Source: Fen-1258 sp964449775 (GTDB lineage Bacteria > Bacteroidota > Ignavibacteria > Ignavibacteriales > Melioribacteraceae). From it: a stretch of DNA of 64,000 nt. A model generated the notes under the pieces. It made no database searches. It worked only from the letters and a program-made list of their open reading frames with translations, and was not told the DNA's origin. The first letter of the stretch is position 1. The number at the start of each line of letters is the position of its first letter. The stretch covers positions 1-64,000 of the forward strand of contig CAYVBQ010000015.1 in the NCBI GenBank assembly GCA_964449775.1, written 5' to 3'. Below, in pieces: positions 7,760 to 17,210 of this stretch. The translations under genes and the position numbers were made by a program.

Positions 7760-8788
7760 TCATTTTAAGTAAAACGGCGGATAGTCGGGAATATCTCCGC
7801 GTATATAGCGCGCAAGCAGTTGAGCTTGAATATGTGGTAAAAGCCCGATCGTCATTTTTTCACCAAGAAACGGGTGCGTAATTTCTTCTTGTTTCCGTTT
7901 TTGATATGCATTCAATAACGCTTTTCGCGCACTGTCGGACATCCGCACTTCGCCCGACTCTCTTATCTCAAAATCTTTTTTCGTTACTTGTTTCAAGTTG
8001 ATTAGATTCAGCATTATTCTATCGCCAAGATATGCGCGGAATTCTTCCATGACGTCTAATGCAAGACTTGGTCGCCCCGGTCTCATCTGGTGAAGGAATC
8101 CCACTTGCGGATCGAGTCCAACAGTTTCTAATGCAGATCTAACATCATTAGCGAGTATTGCATATAAGAATGAAAGTAGAGCGTTTGCAGGATCGAGCGG
8201 CGGACGTTTTGATCTCTGAGTAAATATAAAATCTTCCTGTTGAGCAGTAATAAGATTTGTGAGCACTCCAAAATATAACGTTGCACATTCACCCTCGTAA
8301 CCGCGCAGCTCATCAAGTCCTTCGCATTTTTCGATATTTGTTAATCGTCTGCCCATAGTTGTTATAACGGAAACAACTTCATCGGGACAATTATCCGGGT
8401 GGTTTCGTTGATGGCGAAGAAGCAGACTACGATAGTTAGACACCTTTGCAGCAATTATCGGACGGGCAATTGCGAGTGATTGAAATTCGTCATCAGCTAT
8501 AGCATACTGCGCTTTACGAAGAAGCACATTCCCATGTTGCGCACCGTACACACGGGCAAGAAACTTTCCGGTTTCCGAGAGGTAACTTATACCAACATTG
8601 TTTTCTGTACAGTATGCCATCAATGCAGGTGTTAGAGATTTGAAGCCGAAACAAACTATGTTCTCAATCGAATGGGTTGGCGCTTGAAAAACTTTTTCGT
8701 TGTTAATTTCCACGACGAATGTTTCCCGCTCTTTGCGGACGTATGCATCATCCGATGTGATGTAAAGTGTGTTCAAATGTTTTTTCAT
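7760..8788 (-). CDS. cas1: CRISPR-associated integrase Cas1, type I-C
   Basis: A 342-residue Cas1 of the I-C clade. Cas1 cuts and joins new spacers at the leader-repeat junction. The family's metal-binding residues are visible in order: glutamate in RGYEGECATLYFG, histidine in GFLHQMRPGRPSLALD and the acidic residues of LALDVMEEFRAYL. It overlaps the cas4 stop by four bases, indicating translational coupling, and is followed by cas2. The frame is intact, so adaptation genes look functional. Confidence 0.97.
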   Translation of the reverse strand: MKKHLNTLYITSDDAYVRKERETFVVEINNEKVFQAPTHSIENIVCFGFKSLTPALMAYCTENNVGISYLSETGKFLARVYGAQHGNVLLRKAQYAIADDEFQSLAIARPIIAAKVSNYRSLLLRHQRNHPDNCPDEVVSVITTMGRRLTNIEKCEGLDELRGYEGECATLYFGVLTNLITAQQEDFIFTQRSKRPPLDPANALLSFLYAILANDVRSALETVGLDPQVGFLHQMRPGRPSLALDVMEEFRAYLGDRIMLNLINLKQVTKKDFEIRESGEVRMSDSARKALLNAYQKRKQEEITHPFLGEKMTIGLLPHIQAQLLARYIRGDIPDYPPFYLK

Positions 8789-9411
8789 GGTATGTATAAT
8801 CCTTTTATATACTGCTGCAGTTTTCGTTTATTCATTGCTTTCGGTTGACAGATATCCTGTAGAGAACAGTTGCGGCATTTAGCAGTATATTCCGCAGCAG
8901 GCAAAATCTTTTTTGAAACGATTTCTCTAACAGACGCGATGATGCTTTCGGTTTGTAAACGTAATTCGTTATCAATCTCTACAACATCTCTTCGACGAAT
9001 CTTTCCATAGAAAAATGCGCCGTGTGTAATTTTTGTATTGAGCATTTCTTCCAGGCAAAACACTTGTGCGCAAAGTTGTACTTTATCGCTAATGTCGTTT
9101 TTAGGTTCGCCGGATTTAAATTCAACAGGCATTATCACTTCGCCGTTTTTGGTTTCCTTAAATTCAACAACATCACATCTACCGGTAATGCCAAGACGGA
9201 ATGAGTGAATACGAAGTCCGCGTACGGTTTTTTTTGTTCCCCGCGTTTCATATGTGTCGGTATCAACTTTTTCGTGCAAAATATTTCCTCGAACGGTATA
9301 AAGATTCTCATGCCATACATCGTCTACATGTATCAATCCGCATTGGCGGGGACAGTACACGTAATGCTGTAATGCGCTTATCATTATGAAATCGTCTTCG
9401 TTGAACATCAT
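8785..9411 (-). CDS. cas4: CRISPR-associated exonuclease Cas4
   Basis: A 208-residue Cas4, a RecB-type iron-sulfur nuclease that trims prespacers and selects those with a PAM. Iron-sulfur cysteines are present at the N-terminus (YCPRQCGL, C20) and the C-terminus (CRNCSLQDIC). The nuclease core shows GRCDVVEF and MPVEFKSGEPK, the D and ExK of the RecB fold. Two adjacent ATGs could start it (9411 or 9408). It should follow cas7 closely in an I-C operon, but here 1.5 kb of REP-like repeats, a transposase and a broken BRO gene lie upstream, so its promoter may be new. Confidence 0.95.
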   Translation of the reverse strand: MMFNEDDFIMISALQHYVYCPRQCGLIHVDDVWHENLYTVRGNILHEKVDTDTYETRGTKKTVRGLRIHSFRLGITGRCDVVEFKETKNGEVIMPVEFKSGEPKNDISDKVQLCAQVFCLEEMLNTKITHGAFFYGKIRRRDVVEIDNELRLQTESIIASVREIVSKKILPAAEYTAKCRNCSLQDICQPKAMNKRKLQQYIKGLYIP

Positions 9412-9426
9412 TTTTCTTACTCGCCT

Positions 9427-10409
9427 GTCCCGTTAGGGACAAAATATTTATAGAAGAGAAAATCAAAAGCAAGCTCAAGTCCCGTAGGGACGATATAATA
9501 ATTATGTAACATCCGTTAAAATATATTTTTCATCATAAGGAATATTATATTTTTTGAGCAATTGAATATATTCTTCACGGAACGTTTTCTTTCCATGATG
9601 CTGCTCTTGATTGTTAATATATTTTACAACCCTATCTATATGTGAGTGTGAAAAAGAAAACGCACCGTATCCAGCCTGCCAGTTAAATTTACCTTTATTA
9701 AATCTCTCTTCATTTATCCATTTTGAGGAATTGGCTTTTACATCTTGTAATAAATCCGGGATTAATTGATGAGGTTTATAACCAACAGCAATATGCAGAT
9801 GATTAGGTATGCCATTTATCACAATTAATTTATGACCATTGTTTTGGATAATTCCTGTTATGTATTTATATAATTCATCCTTCCATTCGGGTTGAATAAG
9901 GGAGATCCTGTTCTGCACGGCAAAAACAAGATGCAGGTATATTTGTGTAAATGTGTTAGCCATATCATCCTCTATTCCGTCCCTACGGGACTTTGGTTTA
10001 TGTGTGCATTAGGTTTTTCTATAAACATATCGTCCCTACCGGGACTAAAAAAAATTCCCATCATTTGATAATCCCGTTAGGGATTAAATTTATATAGAAC
10101 ATTTAAGTAAGCCAGAGAACAGAATTCACTGGGGACAGAATAGTGATTCACATTTTGTTGGCTTTGATTCAACAAATTTTATGTCATCCCTAAAGGGATT
10201 TGGAATTTGTCTTTCATTTTTATTTCTATAATTATTACCGTCCCTAACGGGACTAACGGGACTAACAAAAACGCTCAATGTTTTCTAATACAGCCAACGC
10301 CCAAACACGGTGAATAGAATTTTATTTTCGTCTGAAAAACATGATCCCGATAGGGATGAAATTTTTATAGGACCTGATCTGCGCCAAACACCAAAATCCC
10401 TTTAGGGAT
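9427..10409. repeat. REP-like palindrome cluster around a transposase
   Basis: At least nine short palindromes of one family occur in about 1 kb: 9427-9440, 9479-9491, 9979-9991, 10032-10045, 10071-10084, 10186-10199, 10240-10253, 10344-10357 and 10396-10409. Two sub-types alternate, GTCCCTANNGGGAC and ATCCCNNTAGGGAT, separated by irregular A+T-rich spacers. Two lie downstream and the rest upstream of the transposase at 9502-9963, the arrangement of REP sequences mobilised by a RAYT-type enzyme. Apart from the transposase no gene is seen in 9964-10458. Confidence 0.85.
9502..9963 (-). mobile_element. IS200/RAYT-type Y1 transposase
   Basis: A 153-residue single-strand transposase of the Y1/HUH family. 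The HUH histidines are in NHLHIAVGYKP and the catalytic tyrosine is probably that of RVVKYINNQEQHH; QAGYGAFSFSHS and FREEYIQLLKKY are family hallmarks. These enzymes cut and join hairpin-bearing single-stranded ends. No TnpB accompanies it. Short palindromes sit on both sides (nearest at 9479-9491 and 9979-9991), so it may be a REP-associated tyrosine transposase rather than a simple IS200. The frame is intact. Confidence 0.9.
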
Positions 10410-10458
10410 GGAATAAGGAAAATCATCTGAACCATATAGATAAATTTGATTTTAGTCG

Positions 10459-10864
10459 TGGTATCTTTTGCATTATATATTTCACGCATACGCGTTTGTG
10501 CAAGTTCGGGGTTTTCGATTTCTTCCAATCGTTCTTGCCCAACTTTTGCAAGCCAACGTTTAAATGGTTCGGCTTTGGGAGAAGGAATTGATTGGATTAA
10601 TCTCATCAGAGTTTCTGCATTAGTTACGTCGGTTAAATATTTTTTCCCGTCATCGGCTTCTAACTTTAGTTGTCCGATTTTTTCGGACAACTGATTATAT
10701 CCTTCCGTATGCAGTTTTTTCTTTAGGTCGCTCCAGTATTTTCTTGGTCTATTACTTTCGGTTAATACTTCAATTACATCTATAACCGAGAAGTACCATT
10801 TCTGTTCTTGCTCATTCCAAATGGAACGGATTTTTTTACTTTCAAAAAGTTTTATGTTTGCCAT
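10459..10864 (-). pseudogene. Truncated BRO-N gene
   Basis: The first 135 or so residues (ATG at 10864; MANIKLFESKK) match the BRO-N domain of the gene at 1689-2519: WYFSVIDVIEVLTES, RKYWSDLKKKL, ETLMRLIQSIPSPKAEPFKRWLAKVGQERLEEI. After about residue 135 the match ends and the frame runs on, without similarity, through the palindrome cluster to a stop at 10322. The whole DinD-like half is missing. The break coincides with the edge of the REP-like cluster, which suggests that insertion of these repeats truncated it. Confidence 0.8.
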
Positions 10865-10895
10865 AGTATCTCTTTTAAACAATCCAATAAAACAT

Positions 10896-10922
10896 GTAGA
10901 ACAGATTAGTAATCTGTTCTAC
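10896..10922. terminator. 27-base palindrome behind cas7
   Basis: A perfect inverted repeat, GTAGAACAGATT and AATCTGTTCTAC around AGT, lies seven bases after the cas7 stop on the minus strand. It can form a 12-bp stem but lacks a good U tract. A relative with the same AGATT/AATCT core occurs at 37492-37515, so it is also a dispersed repeat. Confidence 0.5.
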
Positions 10923-10928
10923 AAAATT

Positions 10929-12020
10929 TTATAACTCAACTATCTTAAATGTTTCGGGAAAAGTTTTTCCATCGAGATAAATCTCATAATCGGAATACTC
11001 ACGAGCCGACCCCTCACTTAATTTTTTATGTGATACTCTTGCAAACAACTCGTGTGCAGATTGATTTCCTAAAGCAGTTTTATGCTTAAACACAATTAAT
11101 TTTCTTGTATTCATTTCGCCACGTGCTGCAGAGCGGTCGTGCTCAAACATATTTTTCATTGCTTCCCAGAATAAATTAAGATCATTTTCATTAAAGCCGA
11201 TCTGGTGGGCAAGATGTGCTGAGATAAATCCGTGTGTTCTGTATAAACCATAAGGAACTGTATATTTTCTACCCATTTCTGAACCACCCTTCAATGCCCT
11301 TTCTTCGGTTGCTTTGGCAACTCTGGTAATACTATGTTCAAGGGCTACAATAGGATCAACTGAACGAGCAAATGTTAATTGGATTGGTCCCCGTACTTGT
11401 CCACAGTTTGGTGCTGACTTAAGTGACATTACCGCTCCAAAAGCTCGTACATCATAAAAATTCTCACACATTTGAATACGTCCTTTTTCAGATTCAGCTT
11501 GGGTTGGTTGTCTAGTTTTAACACCTTTAATAGCATCATTAATAAATTTTTTCAACTTACTATCTTCTGGTGGATTGTCTTTTAATGTTTCTTTAATTGT
11601 TCTTAAATCAGCACCCTCATAGACAACAAAAAACATTTTATCATCTTCACCCTCTACTATTGCCGTCCCTTCGGGTAATTCATAAGATTGAATTAATTCT
11701 AATAACTCAGTGGGAATTTCTATTTTAGCTCCCTCTCCTAAATTAATCTTTAGTTGCTTGAAAGCTTCTACGTGTGCTCTGCCCAATACAGATTTTTCTT
11801 TTATGTAAATATCAAAACCTTTCTCTGCCACATCACTTTTAAACTTAGTTAACTGAATATAATTCCTAACTTTTCTTTTGATACAAACATCAGTTACTAA
11901 TCCGTTGCCTGTTTCGGCATCAATACGTGGCAAGTTACCTGCATCGGGGTCTCCGTTTGGGTTACCGTCTTTTACATCAAAGTAAAAAACAAAGTCGTAA
12001 CGATTTTTGATTGTTTCCAT
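10929..12020 (-). CDS. cas7: Cascade backbone subunit Cas7, type I-C (Csd2)
   Basis: A 363-residue Cas7 of the I-C/I-B-like family. It coats the crRNA spacer in the Cascade complex. Family marks are the N-terminal YDFVFYFDVKDGNPNGDPDAGNLPRID, here seen as DGNPNGDPDAGN, then VTDVCIKRKVRNYI, DVRAFGAVM, GPIQLTFARSVDPI and the C-terminal EHDRSAARGEMNTRKLIVF. A GGAG site lies just upstream; it starts three bases after the cas8c stop and belongs to the interference operon. The sequence downstream is the palindrome and transposase region, so co-transcription with cas4-cas1-cas2 is uncertain. Confidence 0.96.
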   Translation of the reverse strand: METIKNRYDFVFYFDVKDGNPNGDPDAGNLPRIDAETGNGLVTDVCIKRKVRNYIQLTKFKSDVAEKGFDIYIKEKSVLGRAHVEAFKQLKINLGEGAKIEIPTELLELIQSYELPEGTAIVEGEDDKMFFVVYEGADLRTIKETLKDNPPEDSKLKKFINDAIKGVKTRQPTQAESEKGRIQMCENFYDVRAFGAVMSLKSAPNCGQVRGPIQLTFARSVDPIVALEHSITRVAKATEERALKGGSEMGRKYTVPYGLYRTHGFISAHLAHQIGFNENDLNLFWEAMKNMFEHDRSAARGEMNTRKLIVFKHKTALGNQSAHELFARVSHKKLSEGSAREYSDYEIYLDGKTFPETFKIVEL

Positions 12021-12022
12021 TT

Positions 12023-13852
12023 TTATTCTCCTTTATTTGTTTGATTGTTAATTGTTTCAGTTTTTTCTGACTTACTGGTAAAAAAGTCCTGTCTCTGGTG
12101 ATAATAACCTATTGCAAAATTTGCCTGCTCATTCAAAGATAGATTTGTTGGGAAAGATTTCATCTCATTGACAATTTCTCCGATTAGTTTTTCGAAATAG
12201 ATTTTTCTTCCATTATTTAGTTTCTTAAGATGTGAGTTTTTCAAACTTAGTAATCGCGGAAAAACTGTAATGGGACTGCTGGAAGCAGAGCCATAAAATC
12301 TATCTCTGATTGTTGCGTTAATGCGCGGGTTAGCCTCTTCCTGAATTTTTTCTAATACAGCAAAAAGCCTCCCGATTCGATAAGCAACATTTGTGTTTTT
12401 GGGATCGAGTGCCATAGTTATTTCCTTTTGATTTTGTTTATGAATTCTGTTAAAACGGTTTAAGAATGCTTTTATAATTGCAGCACGAGGGTGTGTAACA
12501 TTAGGAATAGATTTACCATTTTTGTCTTTCTTAGAAGCTTCTGCTCTGATTCTAATAATGCACTGCTGAACCAACGTAAGAGTATATTGTGAACCATCTA
12601 TAATTGCCTCAACGAATTGACCAGATAAGTTTGGAATAACATCATAAGCTTTACCTCTGAAAAAGATGACATTTGGTTTGTCTCTTTTATTGGTTACAAT
12701 CGAAACAGAGGATAAGATTTCGTAAAGAGAAAGATATTTGGGTTCATATTCTCGATGAGTAATTTCAAAATCAGCAAAATGTTTTTTTATGTTTTTCCCG
12801 AAATCTTCTACCGAAGGTGTTTTCCAGAATCTTACCGAAATTCTTGCAGCATTTGGTGAAAGCCCCAGTACATAGAAATGATTTGATCTTGCAGAAGATA
12901 GTTGACCGGTGAAAATTGAATTGATAAATTTTTCAATTGTATCTACTCCTTTATCCGGGTTATCCTCGTCAACTTTCTGTGCAGCTATTACCCAAGAGAA
13001 AACTTCTTCGGGATTTATTTCCTCAGTTTTCTTTTCAGACCAGAAAAGAATGGTGGTATCGGATACAATTTTTTTATTTGTTTTTGAGTTGATAAGATGT
13101 TTAAGTGCAGCACTATAATTGTTTTCGGCTAATATTGAAATAGGTGCATTATAAGCTTGCTCTTTACCATAAGAATCGAAACCTGAATTTTTCTGAAATG
13201 CAACTATCTTTACATTTTTATCAGAACCGGGAAGTCTAAGTTCAGTATTAAGTCTTTTAATAATTTTCTTTTCTCCTGTAATCAGACAAACACCTTCCTT
13301 CAATTTTTTAATATCATCTTCTTCATTCTTTCCTGAAAGAAATTCTTCCCCCTGATATTTTTTAATAACATTTCTGTTTGCAATTAAATCATTTTCCCCA
13401 TCTAACTGAAACGACATCCAACCGCTAACCTTAAGGCATTCCTCCCAGTTTGGATGTTTTGGTAACTCTTGTGTTTGATTTGATTCATAAAAATTAATTA
13501 CTGCCTTAATTCCTATATCTTCCTTCAATTCACCCGGAAGAGACTTTAATTTATCAATGAATGCTTCATTGTATTTATTTGCCTGTGTGGCCTTTTTTTC
13601 ATCTTTACTTAATCCGGTAACATATTCGATTTTATCCCAAAGAAAGTTTGATTTAATTCCCCCCGTCCTTATAACCCCTTTTGGAACGAAATACATTTTC
13701 CCTCGTTTACCTTCTCGTTTATTCTGTAAATCCACAAATTTGCCTTCTGCATCAATAACAATCGTAAAATCCAGTTCTTCTTTTTCATAACCAATGGGCG
13801 CATGAATTTCTGGCTTTCTTTCATAATAATCATACAATGCTTTAAGTATCAT
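12023..13852 (-). CDS. cas8c: Cascade large subunit Cas8c (Csd1)
   Basis: A 609-residue protein of normal Csd1 length, the I-C large subunit that recognises the PAM. Visible marks include the N-terminal LKALYDYYERKPEIHAPIGY, VCLITGEKKIIKRLN, FDSYGKEQAYNAPIS, FWSEKKTEE, LGLSPNAARISVRFW and the C-terminal NEQANFAIGYYHQRQDFF. In I-C systems an internal start in this gene yields Cas11; such a site would lie in the last quarter but is not obvious by eye. It overlaps cas5 by four bases. Confidence 0.95.
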   Translation of the reverse strand: MILKALYDYYERKPEIHAPIGYEKEELDFTIVIDAEGKFVDLQNKREGKRGKMYFVPKGVIRTGGIKSNFLWDKIEYVTGLSKDEKKATQANKYNEAFIDKLKSLPGELKEDIGIKAVINFYESNQTQELPKHPNWEECLKVSGWMSFQLDGENDLIANRNVIKKYQGEEFLSGKNEEDDIKKLKEGVCLITGEKKIIKRLNTELRLPGSDKNVKIVAFQKNSGFDSYGKEQAYNAPISILAENNYSAALKHLINSKTNKKIVSDTTILFWSEKKTEEINPEEVFSWVIAAQKVDEDNPDKGVDTIEKFINSIFTGQLSSARSNHFYVLGLSPNAARISVRFWKTPSVEDFGKNIKKHFADFEITHREYEPKYLSLYEILSSVSIVTNKRDKPNVIFFRGKAYDVIPNLSGQFVEAIIDGSQYTLTLVQQCIIRIRAEASKKDKNGKSIPNVTHPRAAIIKAFLNRFNRIHKQNQKEITMALDPKNTNVAYRIGRLFAVLEKIQEEANPRINATIRDRFYGSASSSPITVFPRLLSLKNSHLKKLNNGRKIYFEKLIGEIVNEMKSFPTNLSLNEQANFAIGYYHQRQDFFTSKSEKTETINNQTNKGE

Positions 13853-14607
13853 CTTCTTATCTCCTCACTTGTATAGTGTGGAATTTTAACAACACCATTC
13901 TCAATTTTTGCCGGAAAGAACATTGGCTTTGGATCTTTTATGTTTGTGAAATCCATATCATAAAGCATAAAGCCAAGTTCTCTTGTTTCATTAAGTAATG
14001 GTGCGGATTCTTCTTCTGGATTTTTTATGAATTTAAAATTGCAGCTAAATTCTCTTGTTCCGAGATATGGTTGATTGAAGCATTGTCCTTTCGTTGCTCG
14101 ACGTTCAAATATTGCAAGATATTTCCCCGGCGTTTCATCTTTGCGGTAAGCATCTTTTTGTTCTTCCCAATCTTTAATTTCCTGGAGCACAAATTCTATT
14201 TCTTCCGGATCCCAAAGAAATTCGGGAACGACACTATGCTTGTTATTTTTTCTTTCTGCAAGTGGAATGAACTCGAGGACGGCATAAAAGCGGTATTTAA
14301 CATCACGTAGAAAATAACCCGCACGTTGAAGACGATTGTCTTCAATAATAATACCTGTTTTATTTGATGCGACAGCACCAACTTCATTCCTTCTTACCGA
14401 AATCCATTTTATAGGATTAAAAATTTCAATCTTTGTGGGATGCCAGCGAACTGCCGGCTTCCAAAAGATTGATTCAAACACAGCTCTAACGGCTGATGGA
14501 GTGGGAACATCATAGCTTACTCGTTCGACTTTCATTTCCGGTCGCGTGAAGCAAGCATAATCTCCCCATACCTCAAGGCAAAATGGTTTGTGATTGTTTA
14601 TTTGCAT
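13849..14607 (-). CDS. cas5c: crRNA-processing endonuclease Cas5c (Cas5d)
   Basis: A 252-residue Cas5 of type I-C. In this subtype, which lacks Cas6, it cuts the pre-crRNA at the base of the repeat hairpin and then caps the crRNA 5' handle. Family marks: FCLEVWGDYACFTRPEMKVERVSYDVPTPSAVRA near the N-terminus (seen as the GDYACFTRPE and SYDVPTPSAVRA blocks), FESIFWKPAVRW, and FNQPYLGTREF. The absence of any cas6 in the locus fits. It lies between cas3 and cas8c, with 29 bases to cas3. Confidence 0.96.
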   Translation of the reverse strand: MQINNHKPFCLEVWGDYACFTRPEMKVERVSYDVPTPSAVRAVFESIFWKPAVRWHPTKIEIFNPIKWISVRRNEVGAVASNKTGIIIEDNRLQRAGYFLRDVKYRFYAVLEFIPLAERKNNKHSVVPEFLWDPEEIEFVLQEIKDWEEQKDAYRKDETPGKYLAIFERRATKGQCFNQPYLGTREFSCNFKFIKNPEEESAPLLNETRELGFMLYDMDFTNIKDPKPMFFPAKIENGVVKIPHYTSEEIRR

Positions 14608-14636
14608 AAATACCTCTTGAATAAATTTTGAAAATT

Positions 14637-16940
14637 TTACTGTACAAAATCACCTTGAATCCAATCAGATTCATTTCCTAATAATCCAAGTCCAGTTCTG
14701 TACAAGATTGGATCGGACTGAACCCAATAACCATTTATATCTTCAACATAATTTGCGTTTTTGATATTATTGAAAATGTTAATAGGAACATTCACAATAT
14801 ATCTTTGCAATTTTCTCAACAAGTCTTTTGAGGCGCCGGCGTATTTTAATTGTTCAATCAACTTGAGACTGCCTTTACCGGACTTTGGACTTTCATACCA
14901 AACGATTATGCTGAACTGCTTCGATGAATCTATCATATTAAATTTTTCTGCAAAACTTCTAAACTGAAAATCAAAAGAAGAAGCATCACGAATCAAATGA
15001 CTATAAAAATCAACTTCATCAAAAGAATTAAGATTTGAGTAAAGATATTTGAAATATTCTGAATAAAGACTTGGCGTAAATTCTTCATCGGGATGATTGC
15101 GAATTATAGCTTTTCCTGCATCTTCAGCTTTTCTTAAGAAACCAGATGGAGAAGGTTTTGGAGGAACAAAGACAACAACTTTACCTCCATCTTCCAGCTT
15201 GTTCTCTCTATTACATCTTCCGGCAGCTTGTGCAATTGAATCAAAACCGGTTAATGCACGATAAACAACCGGAAAATCTATATCAACACCAGCTTCAACA
15301 AGTTGTGTGCTTATAACTCTAACCGGTTCGTGCTTTTTAAGTTTTATTTTGATTTCAGAAATGATTCCACTTCTTTCCTCGCCACACATAAAACCGGAAA
15401 GATGGATTGTTCCATTTGGCATTTGAGAATGAAGTTGTCTGCAATCATTTCTTGTATTAACAATACATAGAACTTGTTCGTAACTTTTTAAGTCCTCTGC
15501 AATTTCATCCCAGCTTTTCGATTTATTTAACTCTAAAGGTAATTTTATTTCTACCCTTTTAAATTCTTGAGAAAGTAGATCGGGATTATCAATTATTTCT
15601 GTAACATTATCCAATCCTTCAATCGTATTAGTATCAGAACCTATTTTTCCTTTAAGTGCCGGTTGTGTGGCTGACATCAAGACAACCGTCACACCAAAAT
15701 AATTTACTAATCCTTTTAACACTGAGAGAATTGATTTGAAGTATCCCTGTGGAAGCATTTGAGCTTCATCAAGAATGATTATGCTGTTAGCAATGTTATG
15801 AAGTTTTCTACAAGCGGAAGTTCTGCTTGCAAACAATGATTCAAACAGTTGAACATTTGTTGTAACAATTATCGGTGCATCCCAATTTTCTGAAGCAAGA
15901 CGATTTTTATGATTTTCTTTTTCTGGATCAAGGTTGCTATGGTGTTCTATTACTTGATCTTCACCAAAGAGAAATTTTCCATCTTCTTTTAGCTTTTCAA
16001 TTTCTTCATCTATGTCAGTTCCATATTTATAAACTTTTGATGTTTGTTCAATTATACTTGTATAAGGAATAGCAACAATGATCCTTTTCTTGTCGTATTT
16101 AATTGCGTGTTCTAACGCGAAAGCCATTGAAGCAAGAGTTTTTCCTCCGCCGGTTGGAACTGTTAAAGAGAAAAATCCCGGCTTAAGTTCGGCTTTTTCT
16201 CTGCATCGTTTAAGGATTCCATTTCTTTTTTTGTTTAATTCACTATCAGATTTTTTTTCTGACATATAGTTATCAAATCTCTCCTTTAGTTCAATAATAG
16301 ATAAATAACCTCCTCGTTCTTTTTCATCCATATATTTTTCTGTATCAAGGAAGTCTGCATCAACCAAACAAGAGAATAACATTCTTATCCAAAGATGAAT
16401 TTGTTCGTTAGAATTTTTATCAATTGAGTTTTTGTAAATAGCGGGAATTGACGATGGTATTGACTTATCTAAAAATTGTTTTGCTTCATCAACTTGTTTA
16501 ACTTTCTCTAAGTCATCTTTAATTAGGCAATCGTTTTCATCCATTATTCTTGAATGAAGTTGCGGTTCCCAATCTGGCAAACCGGAATGATGTCCTCCAA
16601 TAACATAAGATAATATTCTGGCAGCTTTTGAATTTTTAAACAATTCAAAGAGAAAAGCAGCACCAGCTTGGCTATGGTTAGGTCTGCTTCCAGTATTTTC
16701 GATATGCGCTTCGGTATCATAGTATCCTGATTTTCTGCGAAGATAACTTTGCCAATCAGGGTGATATTTCCCGAGGTCGTGCAAAAAGCCAGCCAATTCT
16801 GCCCAATCTTTATTCTCAAATTCTGAAGCAAACTTACCTGATTTATTTGCAGTTTCATTAAGATGCTCTACTACTAAATGCGGTCTCTTCCAAGAACCAT
16901 CATTATTTTGTTTAACATGTGCAATAAACTCTTTCTTCAT
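14637..16940 (-). CDS. cas3: CRISPR nuclease-helicase Cas3
   Basis: A 767-residue Cas3 with both activities: an N-terminal HD nuclease (HDLGKYHPDW, H54/D55; GGHHSGLPDW near 116) and a superfamily 2 helicase (Walker A VPTGGGKT about 261-268, DEAQ, SATQP and QAAGRCNRE). It degrades DNA bound by Cascade. It is the first gene of the interference operon with a strong GGGAGG site, and the 270 bases upstream (16941-17210) should hold the divergent promoters of this operon and of the gene at 17211. All catalytic motifs are intact. Confidence 0.97.
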   Translation of the reverse strand: MKKEFIAHVKQNNDGSWKRPHLVVEHLNETANKSGKFASEFENKDWAELAGFLHDLGKYHPDWQSYLRRKSGYYDTEAHIENTGSRPNHSQAGAAFLFELFKNSKAARILSYVIGGHHSGLPDWEPQLHSRIMDENDCLIKDDLEKVKQVDEAKQFLDKSIPSSIPAIYKNSIDKNSNEQIHLWIRMLFSCLVDADFLDTEKYMDEKERGGYLSIIELKERFDNYMSEKKSDSELNKKRNGILKRCREKAELKPGFFSLTVPTGGGKTLASMAFALEHAIKYDKKRIIVAIPYTSIIEQTSKVYKYGTDIDEEIEKLKEDGKFLFGEDQVIEHHSNLDPEKENHKNRLASENWDAPIIVTTNVQLFESLFASRTSACRKLHNIANSIIILDEAQMLPQGYFKSILSVLKGLVNYFGVTVVLMSATQPALKGKIGSDTNTIEGLDNVTEIIDNPDLLSQEFKRVEIKLPLELNKSKSWDEIAEDLKSYEQVLCIVNTRNDCRQLHSQMPNGTIHLSGFMCGEERSGIISEIKIKLKKHEPVRVISTQLVEAGVDIDFPVVYRALTGFDSIAQAAGRCNRENKLEDGGKVVVFVPPKPSPSGFLRKAEDAGKAIIRNHPDEEFTPSLYSEYFKYLYSNLNSFDEVDFYSHLIRDASSFDFQFRSFAEKFNMIDSSKQFSIIVWYESPKSGKGSLKLIEQLKYAGASKDLLRKLQRYIVNVPINIFNNIKNANYVEDINGYWVQSDPILYRTGLGLLGNESDWIQGDFVQ

Positions 16941-17210
16941 AATTCATCCTCCCGAATAATCCTCCGGTTGGTCAATCCCAAACTTTACAAGCTAATAGCG
17001 GGATTGTTGTTTTAGGGAAAAGGTAATTTATTTTTTCAGTACTAACTCTTAGCTGGCGCAGTAATAAGGAGTATTTATTCTCAAGATTATTCATCCCGCA
17101 CATAACCTAACAATTTTTCTATCAATTTTAAACTAAATATTCTAATTATGATTTTAGAAAGGGAATTTTCTATTTTTTGAACAGTCTTTCTCACTAAGAA
17201 TCAAATCAAT

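Noticed and set aside
9427..10409. Second CRISPR array made of GTCCCTANNGGGAC units
   Set aside because: Units are 13-14 bases, two sub-types, with irregular spacing and a transposase inside; REP-like, not CRISPR.
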